NCBI GenBank assembly: GCA_963811055.1
Contig: CAWEPQ010000015.1
Span: 16,802-80,801 of the forward strand
Source: JACVRW01 sp963811055
GTDB taxonomy: Bacteria > Actinomycetota > Thermoleophilia > Solirubrobacterales > Thermoleophilaceae
Direction: 5' to 3'
Length of the DNA: 64,000 bases
In this document: positions 25,126-33,223 of the stretch, piece after piece
Layout: each line of letters begins with the position of its first letter
How positions within the stretch are numbered: the first letter of the stretch is position 1
The notes under the pieces: model-generated
Database searches by the model: none
Told to the model about the DNA's origin: nothing
The model's input: the letters and a program-made list of their open reading frames with translations, nothing else
Made by a program: the position numbers and the translations under genes

Positions 25126-25169
25126 CCTTGGCGGCCCACGCAGCGGACTCTATGGAGAGAAAGCGGGGG

Positions 25170-25218
25170 TCGGGGCTCCCGCGCCCCGATTTCCCCTCTT
25201 ACGGTCGTCTCCGACCGT
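25170..25218. terminator. two hairpins downstream of the ferredoxin operon
   Basis: TCGGGGC/GCCCCGA (25170-25189, loop TCCCGC) and ACGGTCG/CGACCGT (25201-25218, loop TCTC) are perfect 7-bp stems in the gap after the leftward operon that ends at 25265. They are probably its terminators; there is no T tract. Confidence 0.4.
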
Positions 25219-25264
25219 CATGTCTGTGGTCTACCCGCCGAGGCCCCTGTTGAACCTCAAGAGA

Positions 25265-25504
25265 TCAGGTGCGCTCGAGCGCGGTGCCTTCGTAGAGCTT
25301 CACCACGCGAACCGCTCGCGGAGGTGCAGCTTCCAGGCACAGCTCGCACAGGACGCACTCGTCGAGCTGCTTCTCCACGATCTCGACGCCGGCCTCCGTG
25401 GCCTTGAAGATGTCCACGGGGCAGACCTCCTCGAGCTTCCTCGCCAGCTCGGCGTCGCCGCGAACGCTGTCGTCCACCTCGACGTCGATGAAGAGACCGG
25501 GCAT
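25265..25504 (-). CDS. FixX-like single-cluster ferredoxin
   Basis: A 79-residue protein with Cys28 in VCPVDIF and Cys50, Cys53 and Cys56 in DECVLCELC, enough for one [4Fe-4S] cluster. The order CP before CxxCxxC matches the FixX-type ferredoxin-like proteins that serve ETF-quinone oxidoreductases. Its ATG overlaps the sucD stop (ATGA at 25504), so it is the last member of the mcl-sucC-sucD operon. Why an electron carrier is coupled to a CoA-ligase operon is unclear; no partner oxidoreductase is in the window. Confidence 0.75.
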   Translation of the reverse strand: MPGLFIDVEVDDSVRGDAELARKLEEVCPVDIFKATEAGVEIVEKQLDECVLCELCLEAAPPRAVRVVKLYEGTALERT

Positions 25505-26424
25505 CAGGCAGCCGCCCCGAGCTTCTCGCGAACGGCGTCCGGGATGGCGTCGATCCGCTCCACGACAGGGATTCCGGCGGCCTCGAGACGGCTGATCTTC
25601 TCGGTGGCCGTGTCCTCCTTGCCCTCCACGATCGTGCCGGCGTGGCCGAAGGACATGCCCTTCATCTCCTCGTCGTCCATGAAGCGGCCCGCCATGAAGG
25701 CCACGATCGGAAGGCGCGAGTTGTTCTCGGCGACCCATTCCGCCAGCTGGGCCTCCATACGCCCGCCCGGCTCCGTGTAGATCACGATCGCCTCGGTCTG
25801 CTCGTCGGCCTCGAACAGCGGCATCAGCTCGGCATAGGTGGAGCCGATGATCGCGTCGCCGCCGATCGAGATCGCCGTGGACACGCCGAGGCCGGCAGCC
25901 GTCAGCGTCGAGGAGATCTCGGTGGTCATGCCGCCCGAGCGCGACATCACGCCCACGTTGCCGGGCTGGTAGGCCTGCTCGGTGTTCTTGGCCGGTCCGC
26001 CGATCCCGCCCATCTTCGCCACTCCGGGAACCACCAGACCCAGGCAGTTGGGCCCGATGATCCGGGCGCCGCGCGCGGTGGCCGCCTCCACCATCTGGGC
26101 CACGTCGCCGCGGGGGATCCGCTCGGTCACGATCACGATCAGGCCGATTCCGGCCTCGATCGCCTCCAGCACCGCGTCCTTGGTGAACGCGGGGGGCACG
26201 GTGACCACGGAGCCGTCCGGCACGCGGCCGCCGTTGTGCTCCACCACCTGCTCGACGGTGTCGAACACGGGCACGCCGTGAACGTCGCGCCCCTTGCGTC
26301 CCGGCGTGACACCGCCCACGATCTTCGAGCCGTAGTCGAGGCACTCGCGCGTGAGGTTCACCGCCTCGCGGCCGGTGATGCCTTGGACGATGAAGGTCGT
26401 GTCCCGATCGATGAGGATGCTCAT
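25504..26424 (-). CDS. sucD: succinate/malate-CoA ligase, alpha subunit
   Basis: 306 residues. The N-terminal CoA-binding Rossmann domain is visible as TTFIVQGITGREAVNLT and GVTPGRKG. The active-site His that is phosphorylated sits in SFGHAGTIVEG. Together with the beta subunit it makes an acyl-CoA from succinate (or malate) at the expense of a nucleoside triphosphate. The true start is ATG 26424, overlapping the sucC stop as ATGA. Because mcl lies upstream in the same operon, malate-CoA ligase (malate thiokinase) activity is as likely as the TCA-cycle role. Confidence 0.92.
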   Translation of the reverse strand: MSILIDRDTTFIVQGITGREAVNLTRECLDYGSKIVGGVTPGRKGRDVHGVPVFDTVEQVVEHNGGRVPDGSVVTVPPAFTKDAVLEAIEAGIGLIVIVTERIPRGDVAQMVEAATARGARIIGPNCLGLVVPGVAKMGGIGGPAKNTEQAYQPGNVGVMSRSGGMTTEISSTLTAAGLGVSTAISIGGDAIIGSTYAELMPLFEADEQTEAIVIYTEPGGRMEAQLAEWVAENNSRLPIVAFMAGRFMDDEEMKGMSFGHAGTIVEGKEDTATEKISRLEAAGIPVVERIDAIPDAVREKLGAAA

Positions 26425-27641
26425 GCGGCGGCCGGCCCCTGGATCTTGGCCACCGCGCGGCGCGCGGCCTCGTGCATCGATACCGAGCGGTCGCAGTACT
26501 CCACGCCGTAGCGGTCGAGGATCTTGAAGCCCTCCTCCTCCCAGGCGCCCGGGATGCGGAAGATCGCGATCGTCTCGCCCGGATCCTTGCCCAGCTCGAG
26601 GCACGCCTTGATCACGCCGCGGGCCACGATGTCGACCCTGGTGTTGGACACGATCGACATCATCACCGCGATCTTCTCGACGCCGTCCTTCTGGAGCACC
26701 TGCTTGGCGAGTCCGCAGGCCTTGGCCACGGACGGGTTGCCGCCGATCTCCGAGTAGTTGGCCGGGCTGCCGCCCTGGGAGCGCACCGCGTCGGTGAGCG
26801 TCAGCGAGCCGCCGCCCGCGCCGATCACGAGCCCGAGGTTGCCGTGGAAGCCGGTGTCCTTGCCCTGGATCACGCCGCGGTGGTCGGCGGCGTCGATCGC
26901 CTTCACGGCCGACTCGAAGGGGGTGGGCTCGTGGCCCTCGCGGGTGCCCTCGCTCTCCTCGATGCCGAGCTTGGCAATCACGGCCTTCTGGCGGGGGAGG
27001 GCCTCGTTCTCCATCTCCATGTGCGCGTCGAGCGCCACGAAGCTGCCGTCATCCAGTTGTGCGAGCGGGTTGATCTCGGCGAGCGTCATGTCGCGGTCGC
27101 GGAACAGGCGCGCCAGCCGCGCCACGATCGGCGTGAGCCGGTTGAGCTCCGAGCCGGTCACGCCCGCGTCGGCGATGGCCTGCTTGGCCTGGAAGTCCGA
27201 GAACGGCAGGAGGTTCGAGAAGTGCCGGCGCCCGACGTGGTCGGGGTGCTCCTCGGCCACCTGCTCGATGTCGATCCCGCCCATGTCGCTGAAGAGGATG
27301 AGCGGCCGCTTGGCGGTTCCGTCCCAGACCACGCCCGCGTAGTACTCCTGCTTGACCTGCGCGCGGGGGTCCACGAGCACGCCACGCGGCATGTCGCCGC
27401 CGATCTCGATCTGGAGGATGGCCTCGGCGTGGGTGGCCGCCTCATCCGGCGTGTCCGCGAACTGCACGCCGCCGGCCTTCATCCGGCCTCCGCTGAGCAC
27501 CTGGGACTTGATGACGGTGGGACCGCCGATCCGGGCCGCAATCTCGCGCGCCTCCTCCGGCGTCTTGGCGAAGCCGAAGTCGGTGACCGGGATTCCGGCG
27601 TCGCGCACGATGGCGCGCGACTCGTACTCGTAGAAGCGCAT
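26421..27641 (-). CDS. sucC: succinate/malate-CoA ligase, beta subunit
   Basis: A 406-residue ATP-grasp subunit. The nucleotide-binding region includes VIKSQVLSGGRMKAGGVQFA, and the C-terminal CoA-ligase domain has GLVIGAGGGSLTLTDAV, ANYSEIGGNPS and IFRIPGAWEEEGF. It starts 19 nt after the mcl stop. In TCA-type enzymes the glycine-rich loop normally reads GGRGKAGGV; GGRMKAGGV here is a visible deviation. See sucD for the choice between succinate and malate. Confidence 0.9.
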   Translation of the reverse strand: MRFYEYESRAIVRDAGIPVTDFGFAKTPEEAREIAARIGGPTVIKSQVLSGGRMKAGGVQFADTPDEAATHAEAILQIEIGGDMPRGVLVDPRAQVKQEYYAGVVWDGTAKRPLILFSDMGGIDIEQVAEEHPDHVGRRHFSNLLPFSDFQAKQAIADAGVTGSELNRLTPIVARLARLFRDRDMTLAEINPLAQLDDGSFVALDAHMEMENEALPRQKAVIAKLGIEESEGTREGHEPTPFESAVKAIDAADHRGVIQGKDTGFHGNLGLVIGAGGGSLTLTDAVRSQGGSPANYSEIGGNPSVAKACGLAKQVLQKDGVEKIAVMMSIVSNTRVDIVARGVIKACLELGKDPGETIAIFRIPGAWEEEGFKILDRYGVEYCDRSVSMHEAARRAVAKIQGPAAA

Positions 27642-27660
27642 GGGCGGCGCGGAACCCTAC

Positions 27661-28764
27661 CTACGCGGCCGTGCGCGAGGGGCCGGGCTCGGCCCGGACC
27701 GGAGCGTTGCCATCGTCGAGCCCGTACGCCTCGGCGAGCTCGGGATCCTTGCGGGCCAGCTGTTCCGCCAGGTCCACCATCACCTTGCACTGTTTCCAGG
27801 TGGCGTCGTCCTGCATCTTGCCGTCGATCATGTGCACGCCGCGGCCGTCGGGGATCGCCTCGATCACCTTCATGGCGAAGCGGACCTCCTCGGGATCGGG
27901 CGAGAAGACCTTCTTGGCGATCTCGATCTGGGCCGGGTGGAGGGACCAGGCGCCCACGCAGCCGAGCAGGAAGGCGGCACGGAACTGCGCCTCGCAGCCC
28001 GCGGTGTCCTTGATGTCGCCGTAGGGCCCGTAGAAGGGGAGGATCCCGGCCGAGGTGCAGGCGTCGACCATGCGCGCGATCGAGTAGTGCCAGGGGTCCT
28101 GCTGGGCCGTGGCCCGCGGGGCGTCCGGATCGTCGGGATCGGGGTCCTCGATCACCCGGTAGCCCGGATGCCCGCCGCCGACCCGGGTGGTCTTCATGCG
28201 CCGCGAGGCGGCCAGGTCGGCGGGGCCGAAGCTCATGCCCTGCATCCGCGGGCTCGCCGTGGCGATCTCCTCGAGGTTCACGACGCCCTGTGCGGTCTCC
28301 AGGATGGCGTGCACGAGGATCGGCCGGTCGAGGCCCGCCTTTGCCTCCAGCTGGGCCAGGAGGCGGTCCACGTAGTGGATGTCCCAGGCGCCCTCGACCT
28401 TGGGAACCATGATCACGTCGAGCTTGTGGCCGATCTCGGTGACCAGCTCCGAGAGGTCGTCCAGCACCCAGGGGCTCTCCAGGCTGTTCACGCGTGTCCA
28501 GAGCGCGGTCTCGCCGAAGTCGGCGTCACGGGCCGTGTCGATCAGCCCGCGGCGTGCGGCCTGCTTGCGATCGACGGGCACGGCGTCCTCGAGGTTGCCG
28601 AGCAGGATGTCGGTCTTCGTGGCGATCTCGGGGGCCTTGGCGGCCATCTTCTCGTTCGAGAAGTCGAGGAAGTGGATCATCCGCGAGGGCGGGAAGGGGA
28701 TCTCGCGCAGCGGCTCAGGGGCCCCGGCCGCCAGGGGGTTGAAGAAGTCACGTGGGTTGCGCAT
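27661..28764 (-). CDS. L-malyl-CoA / beta-methylmalyl-CoA lyase (HpcH/HpaI-CitE family)
   Basis: 367 residues of the CitE-like TIM-barrel aldolase family. LLGNLEDAVP carries the metal- and CoA-site acidic residues, HAILETAQGVVNLEEIA the second Glu, and SFGPADLAASR and SLHPAQIEIAKKVF are family signatures. Such enzymes cleave malyl-CoA to acetyl-CoA and glyoxylate, or beta-methylmalyl-CoA to propionyl-CoA and glyoxylate. It leads an operon with sucC-sucD and faces a MaoC-type hydratase. TAACCT (28774-28779) lies 9 nt before the ATG. Confidence 0.9.
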   Translation of the reverse strand: MRNPRDFFNPLAAGAPEPLREIPFPPSRMIHFLDFSNEKMAAKAPEIATKTDILLGNLEDAVPVDRKQAARRGLIDTARDADFGETALWTRVNSLESPWVLDDLSELVTEIGHKLDVIMVPKVEGAWDIHYVDRLLAQLEAKAGLDRPILVHAILETAQGVVNLEEIATASPRMQGMSFGPADLAASRRMKTTRVGGGHPGYRVIEDPDPDDPDAPRATAQQDPWHYSIARMVDACTSAGILPFYGPYGDIKDTAGCEAQFRAAFLLGCVGAWSLHPAQIEIAKKVFSPDPEEVRFAMKVIEAIPDGRGVHMIDGKMQDDATWKQCKVMVDLAEQLARKDPELAEAYGLDDGNAPVRAEPGPSRTAA

Positions 28765-28773
28765 TGGCCCGGC

Positions 28774-28807
28774 AGGTTACTCACCTCGGCGCGGCGATAA
28801 GTAGGCT
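28774..28807. promoter_or_regulatory. divergent -10 boxes of mcl and the MaoC hydratase gene
   Basis: The 53-bp spacer holds TAACCT on the minus strand (28774-28779, 9 nt before mcl) and TAGGCT on the plus strand (28802-28807, 10 nt before the hydratase gene). Both fit the short- or no-leader promoter pattern seen elsewhere here. Confidence 0.5.
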
Positions 28808-28817
28808 TCCGCGCTCT

Positions 28818-29336
28818 ATGAGCGAGACTTCCACGACCGGATTCGAGACCAACCAGGCCGAGCGCGAGGCCTCCGGAGCCCACCCCTACGGGCGCTACCT
28901 GGAGGAGTTCGAGGTCGGTGCCGTGTACAAGCACTGGCCGGCCAAGACCGTGACCGAGGCGGACGACCACCTGTTCTGCCTGATCACGATGAACCACCAT
29001 CCGCTCCACCTGAACGACGTCTATGCCGCGCAGTCCCAGCAGGGGCAGAACGTGGTCGTCGGGCCGCTGGTCTACTCACTCGCCCTCGGCATGTCGGTGA
29101 GCGACGTGTCCGGCAAGGCGATCGCCAACCTCGCCACCGAGGACCTCTCCCACCCGGCTCCGGTCTTCCACGGCGACACCCTGTTCGCCGAGAGCGAGGT
29201 GCTCGACGTGAAGGAGTCGCAGTCCAAGCCGGATCGCGGCGTGGTGCGGGTCCACACCCGGGTCCACAAGCAGGACGGCACGCTCGTGGCCGAGTTCAAG
29301 CGCGCGGTGCTGGTGCCGCGGCGCGTCCCCGGCTGA
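28818..29336 (+). CDS. MaoC-family hydratase, candidate mesaconyl-CoA hydratase
   Basis: 172 residues of the hotdog-fold MaoC family: EEFEVGAVYKHWPAKTVTEAD, the active-site neighbourhood FCLITMNHHPLHLNDVYA with Asp/His, and GPLVYSLALGMSV. The NHHPLHLND motif is typical of members acting on C4/C5 enoyl-CoAs. Divergent from mcl, which would produce or use beta-methylmalyl-CoA, so mesaconyl-CoA hydratase is the best guess. The substrate is inferred from context. Confidence 0.85.
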   Translation: MSETSTTGFETNQAEREASGAHPYGRYLEEFEVGAVYKHWPAKTVTEADDHLFCLITMNHHPLHLNDVYAAQSQQGQNVVVGPLVYSLALGMSVSDVSGKAIANLATEDLSHPAPVFHGDTLFAESEVLDVKESQSKPDRGVVRVHTRVHKQDGTLVAEFKRAVLVPRRVPG

Positions 29337-29345
29337 GCCGAAACC

Positions 29346-29804
29346 TCAGCGCGCGCCGAGCCGGACGGTCCAGATCGTGGTGAGGGAGCCGTTGAGGCGC
29401 CCTCGAGCCCATCCCACGCCGATCAGGCGGTAGGAGCCGGTCTCCAGCAGCGACCGGTGGGTGGGGGAGTTCTTCCAGCCGAGGGCCACCGGTGCGGTGT
29501 CCAGTTGCCAGCCGCTCTGGCGGGCGATCAGCTCCGCGACGCGCCGGAAGCTGCGCCCGGTACCGAGGTTGGCGGCATGCCCGAAGCCCGTGTGGAGCTG
29601 GCGGCGCGACTGGCGCGCCGCGGCGGTGCTCAGCTTGCGGTTGGAGCGGAGCGGCTCGAGGCCCACCTGCGCGCGCTCGTTGTTGAGGCGCTGGATCATC
29701 TGGGCGGCCGTGCCGCCCTTTGCGGATGCGGGGGACACTGCCGCGAGCACGGCGCACCATGAGGCCAGATGTACGGCAATGTGAGTCCGCGACGGCAAGC
29801 GCAC
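29346..29804 (-). CDS. secreted CAP/SCP-domain protein under c-di-AMP riboswitch control
   Basis: 152 residues from GTG 29804 with a signal peptide (HLASWCAVLAAVSPASA) and a CAP domain: MIQRLNNERAQVGLEPLRSN, SRRQLHTGFGHAANLG, AELIARQSGW and WKNSPTHRSLLETGSYRLIGVGW. The first His and the Glu of the CAP tetrad are recognisable, and the second His is in SPTHRSLL. Bacterial members act at the envelope, with activities still debated. Its riboswitch leader ties it to wall physiology. Confidence 0.85.
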   Translation of the reverse strand: MRLPSRTHIAVHLASWCAVLAAVSPASAKGGTAAQMIQRLNNERAQVGLEPLRSNRKLSTAAARQSRRQLHTGFGHAANLGTGRSFRRVAELIARQSGWQLDTAPVALGWKNSPTHRSLLETGSYRLIGVGWARGRLNGSLTTIWTVRLGAR

Positions 29805-29948
29805 CCCTCTCTCGACGGCCTACGGGGTTAGCTGACGGGCTCGCGCGGAAAGAGTCGCGCGCCGCGCTGGTTAGGCGCGATTAGCCCCAGTGGAACATGT
29901 GGTTCCCCCGCTCACTCCGGTACGACACCGGAGCGACTCGGCGATTTG
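29805..29948 (-). promoter_or_regulatory. c-di-AMP riboswitch (ydaO-yuaA type), copy 3
   Basis: Read on the minus strand: GCGGGGGAACCAC, GGGGCTAATC, then GCGAGCCCGTCAGCTAACC and CCGTAGGC. TAGCTT (29957-29962) puts the start near 29950. CTCTTT (29849-29854) can pair with AGAGAG (29808-29813), just before the GTG at 29804. The three copies are closest to each other in the GCGAGCCCGWCAGCTAACC block. Confidence 0.9.
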
Positions 29949-30033
29949 CAGGAGGAAAGCTAGGAAGCTGCCCGGACGGAACCGGTGCTGGAATGCCGTC
30001 GGTGCGCAGCCGGCCGAGCCGGCTGCTTCCGCT

Positions 30034-30810
30034 TTAGCGCTTGCGGAGGTTCATCCGGCCCGTGCCACGGTGCACGGCCACCTGCCGGCGCAGGATCACC
30101 GCTGCCACGGTCCAGGTCAGGATCTTGATGTCGAGCAGGAGCGTGCGCTGGCTGGCGTAGAGCCGGTCCAGGTTGACCTTCTGGGGCAGAAGCCGGTCCA
30201 CGTAGTGCCCGAGCGGGTCGTCGTCGTCCAGGATCCGGCTCTCCTCCGCAAAGGCGAGCTGCGACAGGCCGGTGATCCCCGGGCGGACCGAAAGGATGTG
30301 GTCATAGGCGCTGCCGTGGCGCTCCACGAAGGAGGGATCCTCCGGCCGCGGGCCCACGAGGCTCATCTCGCCCCGGATGACGTGCCAGAGCTGAGGCACC
30401 TCGTCCAGCTTGAACTTGGCCAGCCACGGGCCGATGCGGGTGAAGCGGTCGTCGTCGTCCATGGTCAGCGCGCGTCCGCTGGCGCCCTCGCGCATCTTGC
30501 GGAACTTGAGCATCCGGAGCCTGCGGCCCCTGAAGCCCGCGCGCTCGCAGCGGAAGAAGGCTCCGCCGGGCGAGTCGACGACGATCAGGATGCTGGCCAG
30601 CGCGATCAGCGGGACCAGGATGAGCAGGAGCCCGCCGGCCACGAGCACGTCGAGGGTGCGCTTGGCGGCCCGATCGGCGAGGCGCAGCACCCGCGCGGGC
30701 TCGGGCGTGCCCCGGACAGGGAGCGCGAGCACGTCGGCCGACGGGGCCGTCAGAGCCGAAGCCGGCTCTCCCGCGGTGCTGCTATCGAGTCTTTGTGTCG
30801 CCGTGTCCAA
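30034..30810 (-). CDS. initiating sugar-phosphate transferase for polysaccharide (PF02397 type)
   Basis: 258 residues: one membrane span (TLDVLVAGGLLLILVPLIALASILIV, about 51-76) and the cytoplasmic catalytic domain of bacterial sugar transferases, with LKFRKMR, FKLDEVPQLWHVIRGEMSLVGPRPE and RPGITGLSQLAF. It transfers a sugar-1-phosphate to undecaprenyl phosphate and so starts repeat-unit assembly. Only one span is present, as in PglC-like short forms. The start is uncertain (TTG 30810, or an internal GTG), with no clear Shine-Dalgarno. It is the first gene of the exopolysaccharide region. Confidence 0.9.
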   Translation of the reverse strand: MDTATQRLDSSTAGEPASALTAPSADVLALPVRGTPEPARVLRLADRAAKRTLDVLVAGGLLLILVPLIALASILIVVDSPGGAFFRCERAGFRGRRLRMLKFRKMREGASGRALTMDDDDRFTRIGPWLAKFKLDEVPQLWHVIRGEMSLVGPRPEDPSFVERHGSAYDHILSVRPGITGLSQLAFAEESRILDDDDPLGHYVDRLLPQKVNLDRLYASQRTLLLDIKILTWTVAAVILRRQVAVHRGTGRMNLRKR

Positions 30811-30892
30811 TTTGAGTCCAGGTCTGGGCCGACCGAAAGGGCGAATAGGCTGATTTTCCTCCGCGCAGGCGGAGCACTATGGAGGCGCGACG

Positions 30893-31105
30893 ATGCCCCC
30901 TACACCGACTAAACAGACTGACTCACCCGTAGCGGCTTCCGGCCCCTCCCAGGTAGGTCTTCGCGGATCATCATACCCTCGGCCTTTTCATTTCGCCACA
31001 CCGGGATTAGGCGATTTCGCCGCATCGCCGTCCCCCGTTTTCTGTATAGCGAGTGCTTCGGTTGAACAGGCCGATTGGATGAGTCAAGCAACCAAATCTT
31101 TATGA
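30893..31105 (+). CDS. short leader ORF coupled to the O-antigen-ligase-like gene
   Basis: A 70-codon frame in an unusually AT-rich gap. GGAGG (30881-30885) lies 7 nt before its ATG, and its TGA overlaps the ATG of the following gene as ATGA (31102-31105), while that gene has no Shine-Dalgarno of its own. This is the arrangement expected of a translationally coupled leader peptide. The product has no recognisable domain and could be non-functional as a protein. Low confidence that it is a stable protein. Confidence 0.35.
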   Translation: MPPTPTKQTDSPVAASGPSQVGLRGSSYPRPFHFATPGLGDFAASPSPVFCIASASVEQADWMSQATKSL

Positions 31106-33177
31106 ACCCGTCCGACGTCATCGAGCAGAGGGGCAGGGCCCCGGCCCTGTCGCGCCTGGGACTTTCGCCCGAAGCGCTGCGCGCCGCCCTGCCGGTGCTG
31201 CTCGCGATCCCGGTGGTGGGGCTGTGGGTCTACCTGGCCCCGAACAGCGGCGGATACTTCCCGCGCGACTGGTATCCGGCCACGATCCTCGCGGTCGCGC
31301 TGGCGATCGTCGTGGGGCTCGCCACCGGTCGCGCTCTCCCGGTGGCTCGCGGCGCCCGGGTGGCGCTCGTGCTGCTGGCCGCGTACGTGGCCTGGGCGTT
31401 CGCGTCCCTGCTCTGGGCCGACTCGACCGGGAGCGCGCTCGAGGCGGCGGACAAGCTGCTTCTCCTGCTGGCGCTGGCGTGGGCGCTGGCGCTCCTGCCC
31501 TGGGACGCCCGCACGGCGCGCTGGCTCCTCGGGGCCTGGTCGCTCGGGCTCGGCATCGTTGCCCTGGTCAGCCTCACGGGCGCCTCCGGCACCGGCGACC
31601 TGAGCAAGTACCTCTTCGAGTTCCGCTACCAGCACCCGACCGGCTACGCCAACGGCAACGCGGCGCTGGGCGTCATAGGGATGCTCGCGGCGTTCGGGCT
31701 GTCCACGGACCGGGACGCCAACCCGGTGGTGGCCGGGCTGTTCCTCGCCGTGGCGGCGCTGCTGGCGGACTTCGCACTCCTCTCCCAGAGCCGAGGGTCC
31801 TTCATCGGCGTGGCGGTGGCGGCGCCGGTGTTCCTCATCTACGCACCCGACCGGCTCAGGGTGCTGACGCGCCTGCTCGCTCTCGCCGGCGCCGTGGCGA
31901 TCGCGGCCGGCCCGATCTTCGACGTATACAACGCCGGTGAGGCCGGCCGGGCACTGGACCCCGCCCTCGACGACGGGGTGGCGGCCATCCTGCCCTCCGT
32001 GCTCGTGGCCGGAGCCGCCGGGCTGCTGCTCAGCCTGGCGGAGCGGGCCGCGCGCGGACACGAGCGCATCGAGACCTCCGGCCGTCGCGCGGGGTACGTG
32101 GGCGTCGCCCTGCTCGCCGCCGCGGCCGTGGCGGTCGTGGTGGTCAATTTCGATCGGATCACCGACACCGTCGACGAGCAGTGGGCCACGCTCACCGGCG
32201 CCGAGTACGACTCGGTGGAGGGGGCCCGGATCTCGAACCTCGACCCCTACGAGCGCCCCGACTACTGGCGTGTGGCGATCGACCTGTTCCAGGAGTCGCC
32301 CGTAACCGGCGTGGGCACCGGCAACTTCGAGCGCGAGTACACCGCGCGCAGGCATGAGCCCAAGCACTCGCGCTACGTGCACAACATGTTCCTGCGGGCG
32401 CTGGGCGAAGGCGGCTTCGTGGGCGCCGCGCTGCTGGCGGCGTTCTTCCTGTCGCTCTTCGTGGCCGGGGGGATCCTCCGGCGCAGGCTCGCTCGTGCGC
32501 CGTCCCTGGTCCTGGCCACCACGCTCGCCATAGCCGCCTACTTCGCGGTGCACCTCAACTTCGACTGGCTCGAGGAGATCCCGGCCGTGGCCTCGCCCGC
32601 GCTGGCGCTGCCGCTCGTTGCGCTAGTGGTCGCCGCGCGCCCGCCGGGCGACGAGAGCGCCGGAGCTCCCACGCGCGCCTCGCGCGCCTCGCGCGCGGGG
32701 GCGTGGATGGCCGCGGGCCTCGCCGGGATCGCCCTCATAGCGCTCGTGCCCGCGTACCTCTCGGTGCGCTACGTCAACCGCGCCGAGGAGCGGGCGGCGG
32801 TCGATGTGAACAGCGCCTTCGAGGACCTCGACCGGGCGCGCTCGCTCAACCCTGCCTCGCTCGATCCCGACCTCGCCGAAGGGCGCATCGCCATCTCGGC
32901 CCGCCGCTACGAGGTTGCTCGTGAAGCGTTCGAGCACTCGCTCACGGTGGAGGACAACTGGCTCGCGCACTTCGAGCTCGCGCTCATCAACAGCGGCCGC
33001 GGGCGCTTCGCCCCCGCGGCCGTCGAGCTGCGGCAGGCCCGGGCCCTCAATGCCCGTGACCCCGTGCTGACCCGTCTAGGCCGTAATATCCTGGCCCGGC
33101 GCCGGGTGGATCCGAAGGCGGAGAACGCCCGCATTCAAAGAGCCGCAACCAATCGCTTTACAACGTCCGGAAGGTGA
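31102..33177 (+). CDS. O-antigen ligase/polymerase-like membrane protein with TPR tail (copy 1)
   Basis: 691 residues with about eleven membrane spans. The Wzy_C-type region contains YRYQHPTGYANGNA, ESPVTGVGTGNFEREYTARR, and HNMFLRALGEGGFVGAALL with conserved Arg/His/Glu residues of the periplasmic loop. After the last spans comes a C-terminal helical TPR-like domain (about 560-690: LNPASLDPDLAEGRIAISARR). It probably polymerises or ligates lipid-linked glycan repeats. The frame is open to 31075 but ATG 31102 is preferred because it overlaps the leader ORF stop. Confidence 0.85.
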   Translation: MNPSDVIEQRGRAPALSRLGLSPEALRAALPVLLAIPVVGLWVYLAPNSGGYFPRDWYPATILAVALAIVVGLATGRALPVARGARVALVLLAAYVAWAFASLLWADSTGSALEAADKLLLLLALAWALALLPWDARTARWLLGAWSLGLGIVALVSLTGASGTGDLSKYLFEFRYQHPTGYANGNAALGVIGMLAAFGLSTDRDANPVVAGLFLAVAALLADFALLSQSRGSFIGVAVAAPVFLIYAPDRLRVLTRLLALAGAVAIAAGPIFDVYNAGEAGRALDPALDDGVAAILPSVLVAGAAGLLLSLAERAARGHERIETSGRRAGYVGVALLAAAAVAVVVVNFDRITDTVDEQWATLTGAEYDSVEGARISNLDPYERPDYWRVAIDLFQESPVTGVGTGNFEREYTARRHEPKHSRYVHNMFLRALGEGGFVGAALLAAFFLSLFVAGGILRRRLARAPSLVLATTLAIAAYFAVHLNFDWLEEIPAVASPALALPLVALVVAARPPGDESAGAPTRASRASRAGAWMAAGLAGIALIALVPAYLSVRYVNRAEERAAVDVNSAFEDLDRARSLNPASLDPDLAEGRIAISARRYEVAREAFEHSLTVEDNWLAHFELALINSGRGRFAPAAVELRQARALNARDPVLTRLGRNILARRRVDPKAENARIQRAATNRFTTSGR

Positions 33178-33223
33178 GCTACGTTGGACGGGGCTGGGAG
33201 AAATCTCGTCCAAGGGGATCATT

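Noticed and set aside
30811..31101. A riboswitch such as c-di-GMP in the gap before the O-antigen-ligase-like gene
   Set aside because: Hairpins are present, but I could not find the conserved cores of a known class.
30841..31101. Horizontal transfer signal from lower GC
   Set aside because: The stretch is short and intergenic, and intergenic DNA is expected to be AT-richer; neighbouring genes look native.
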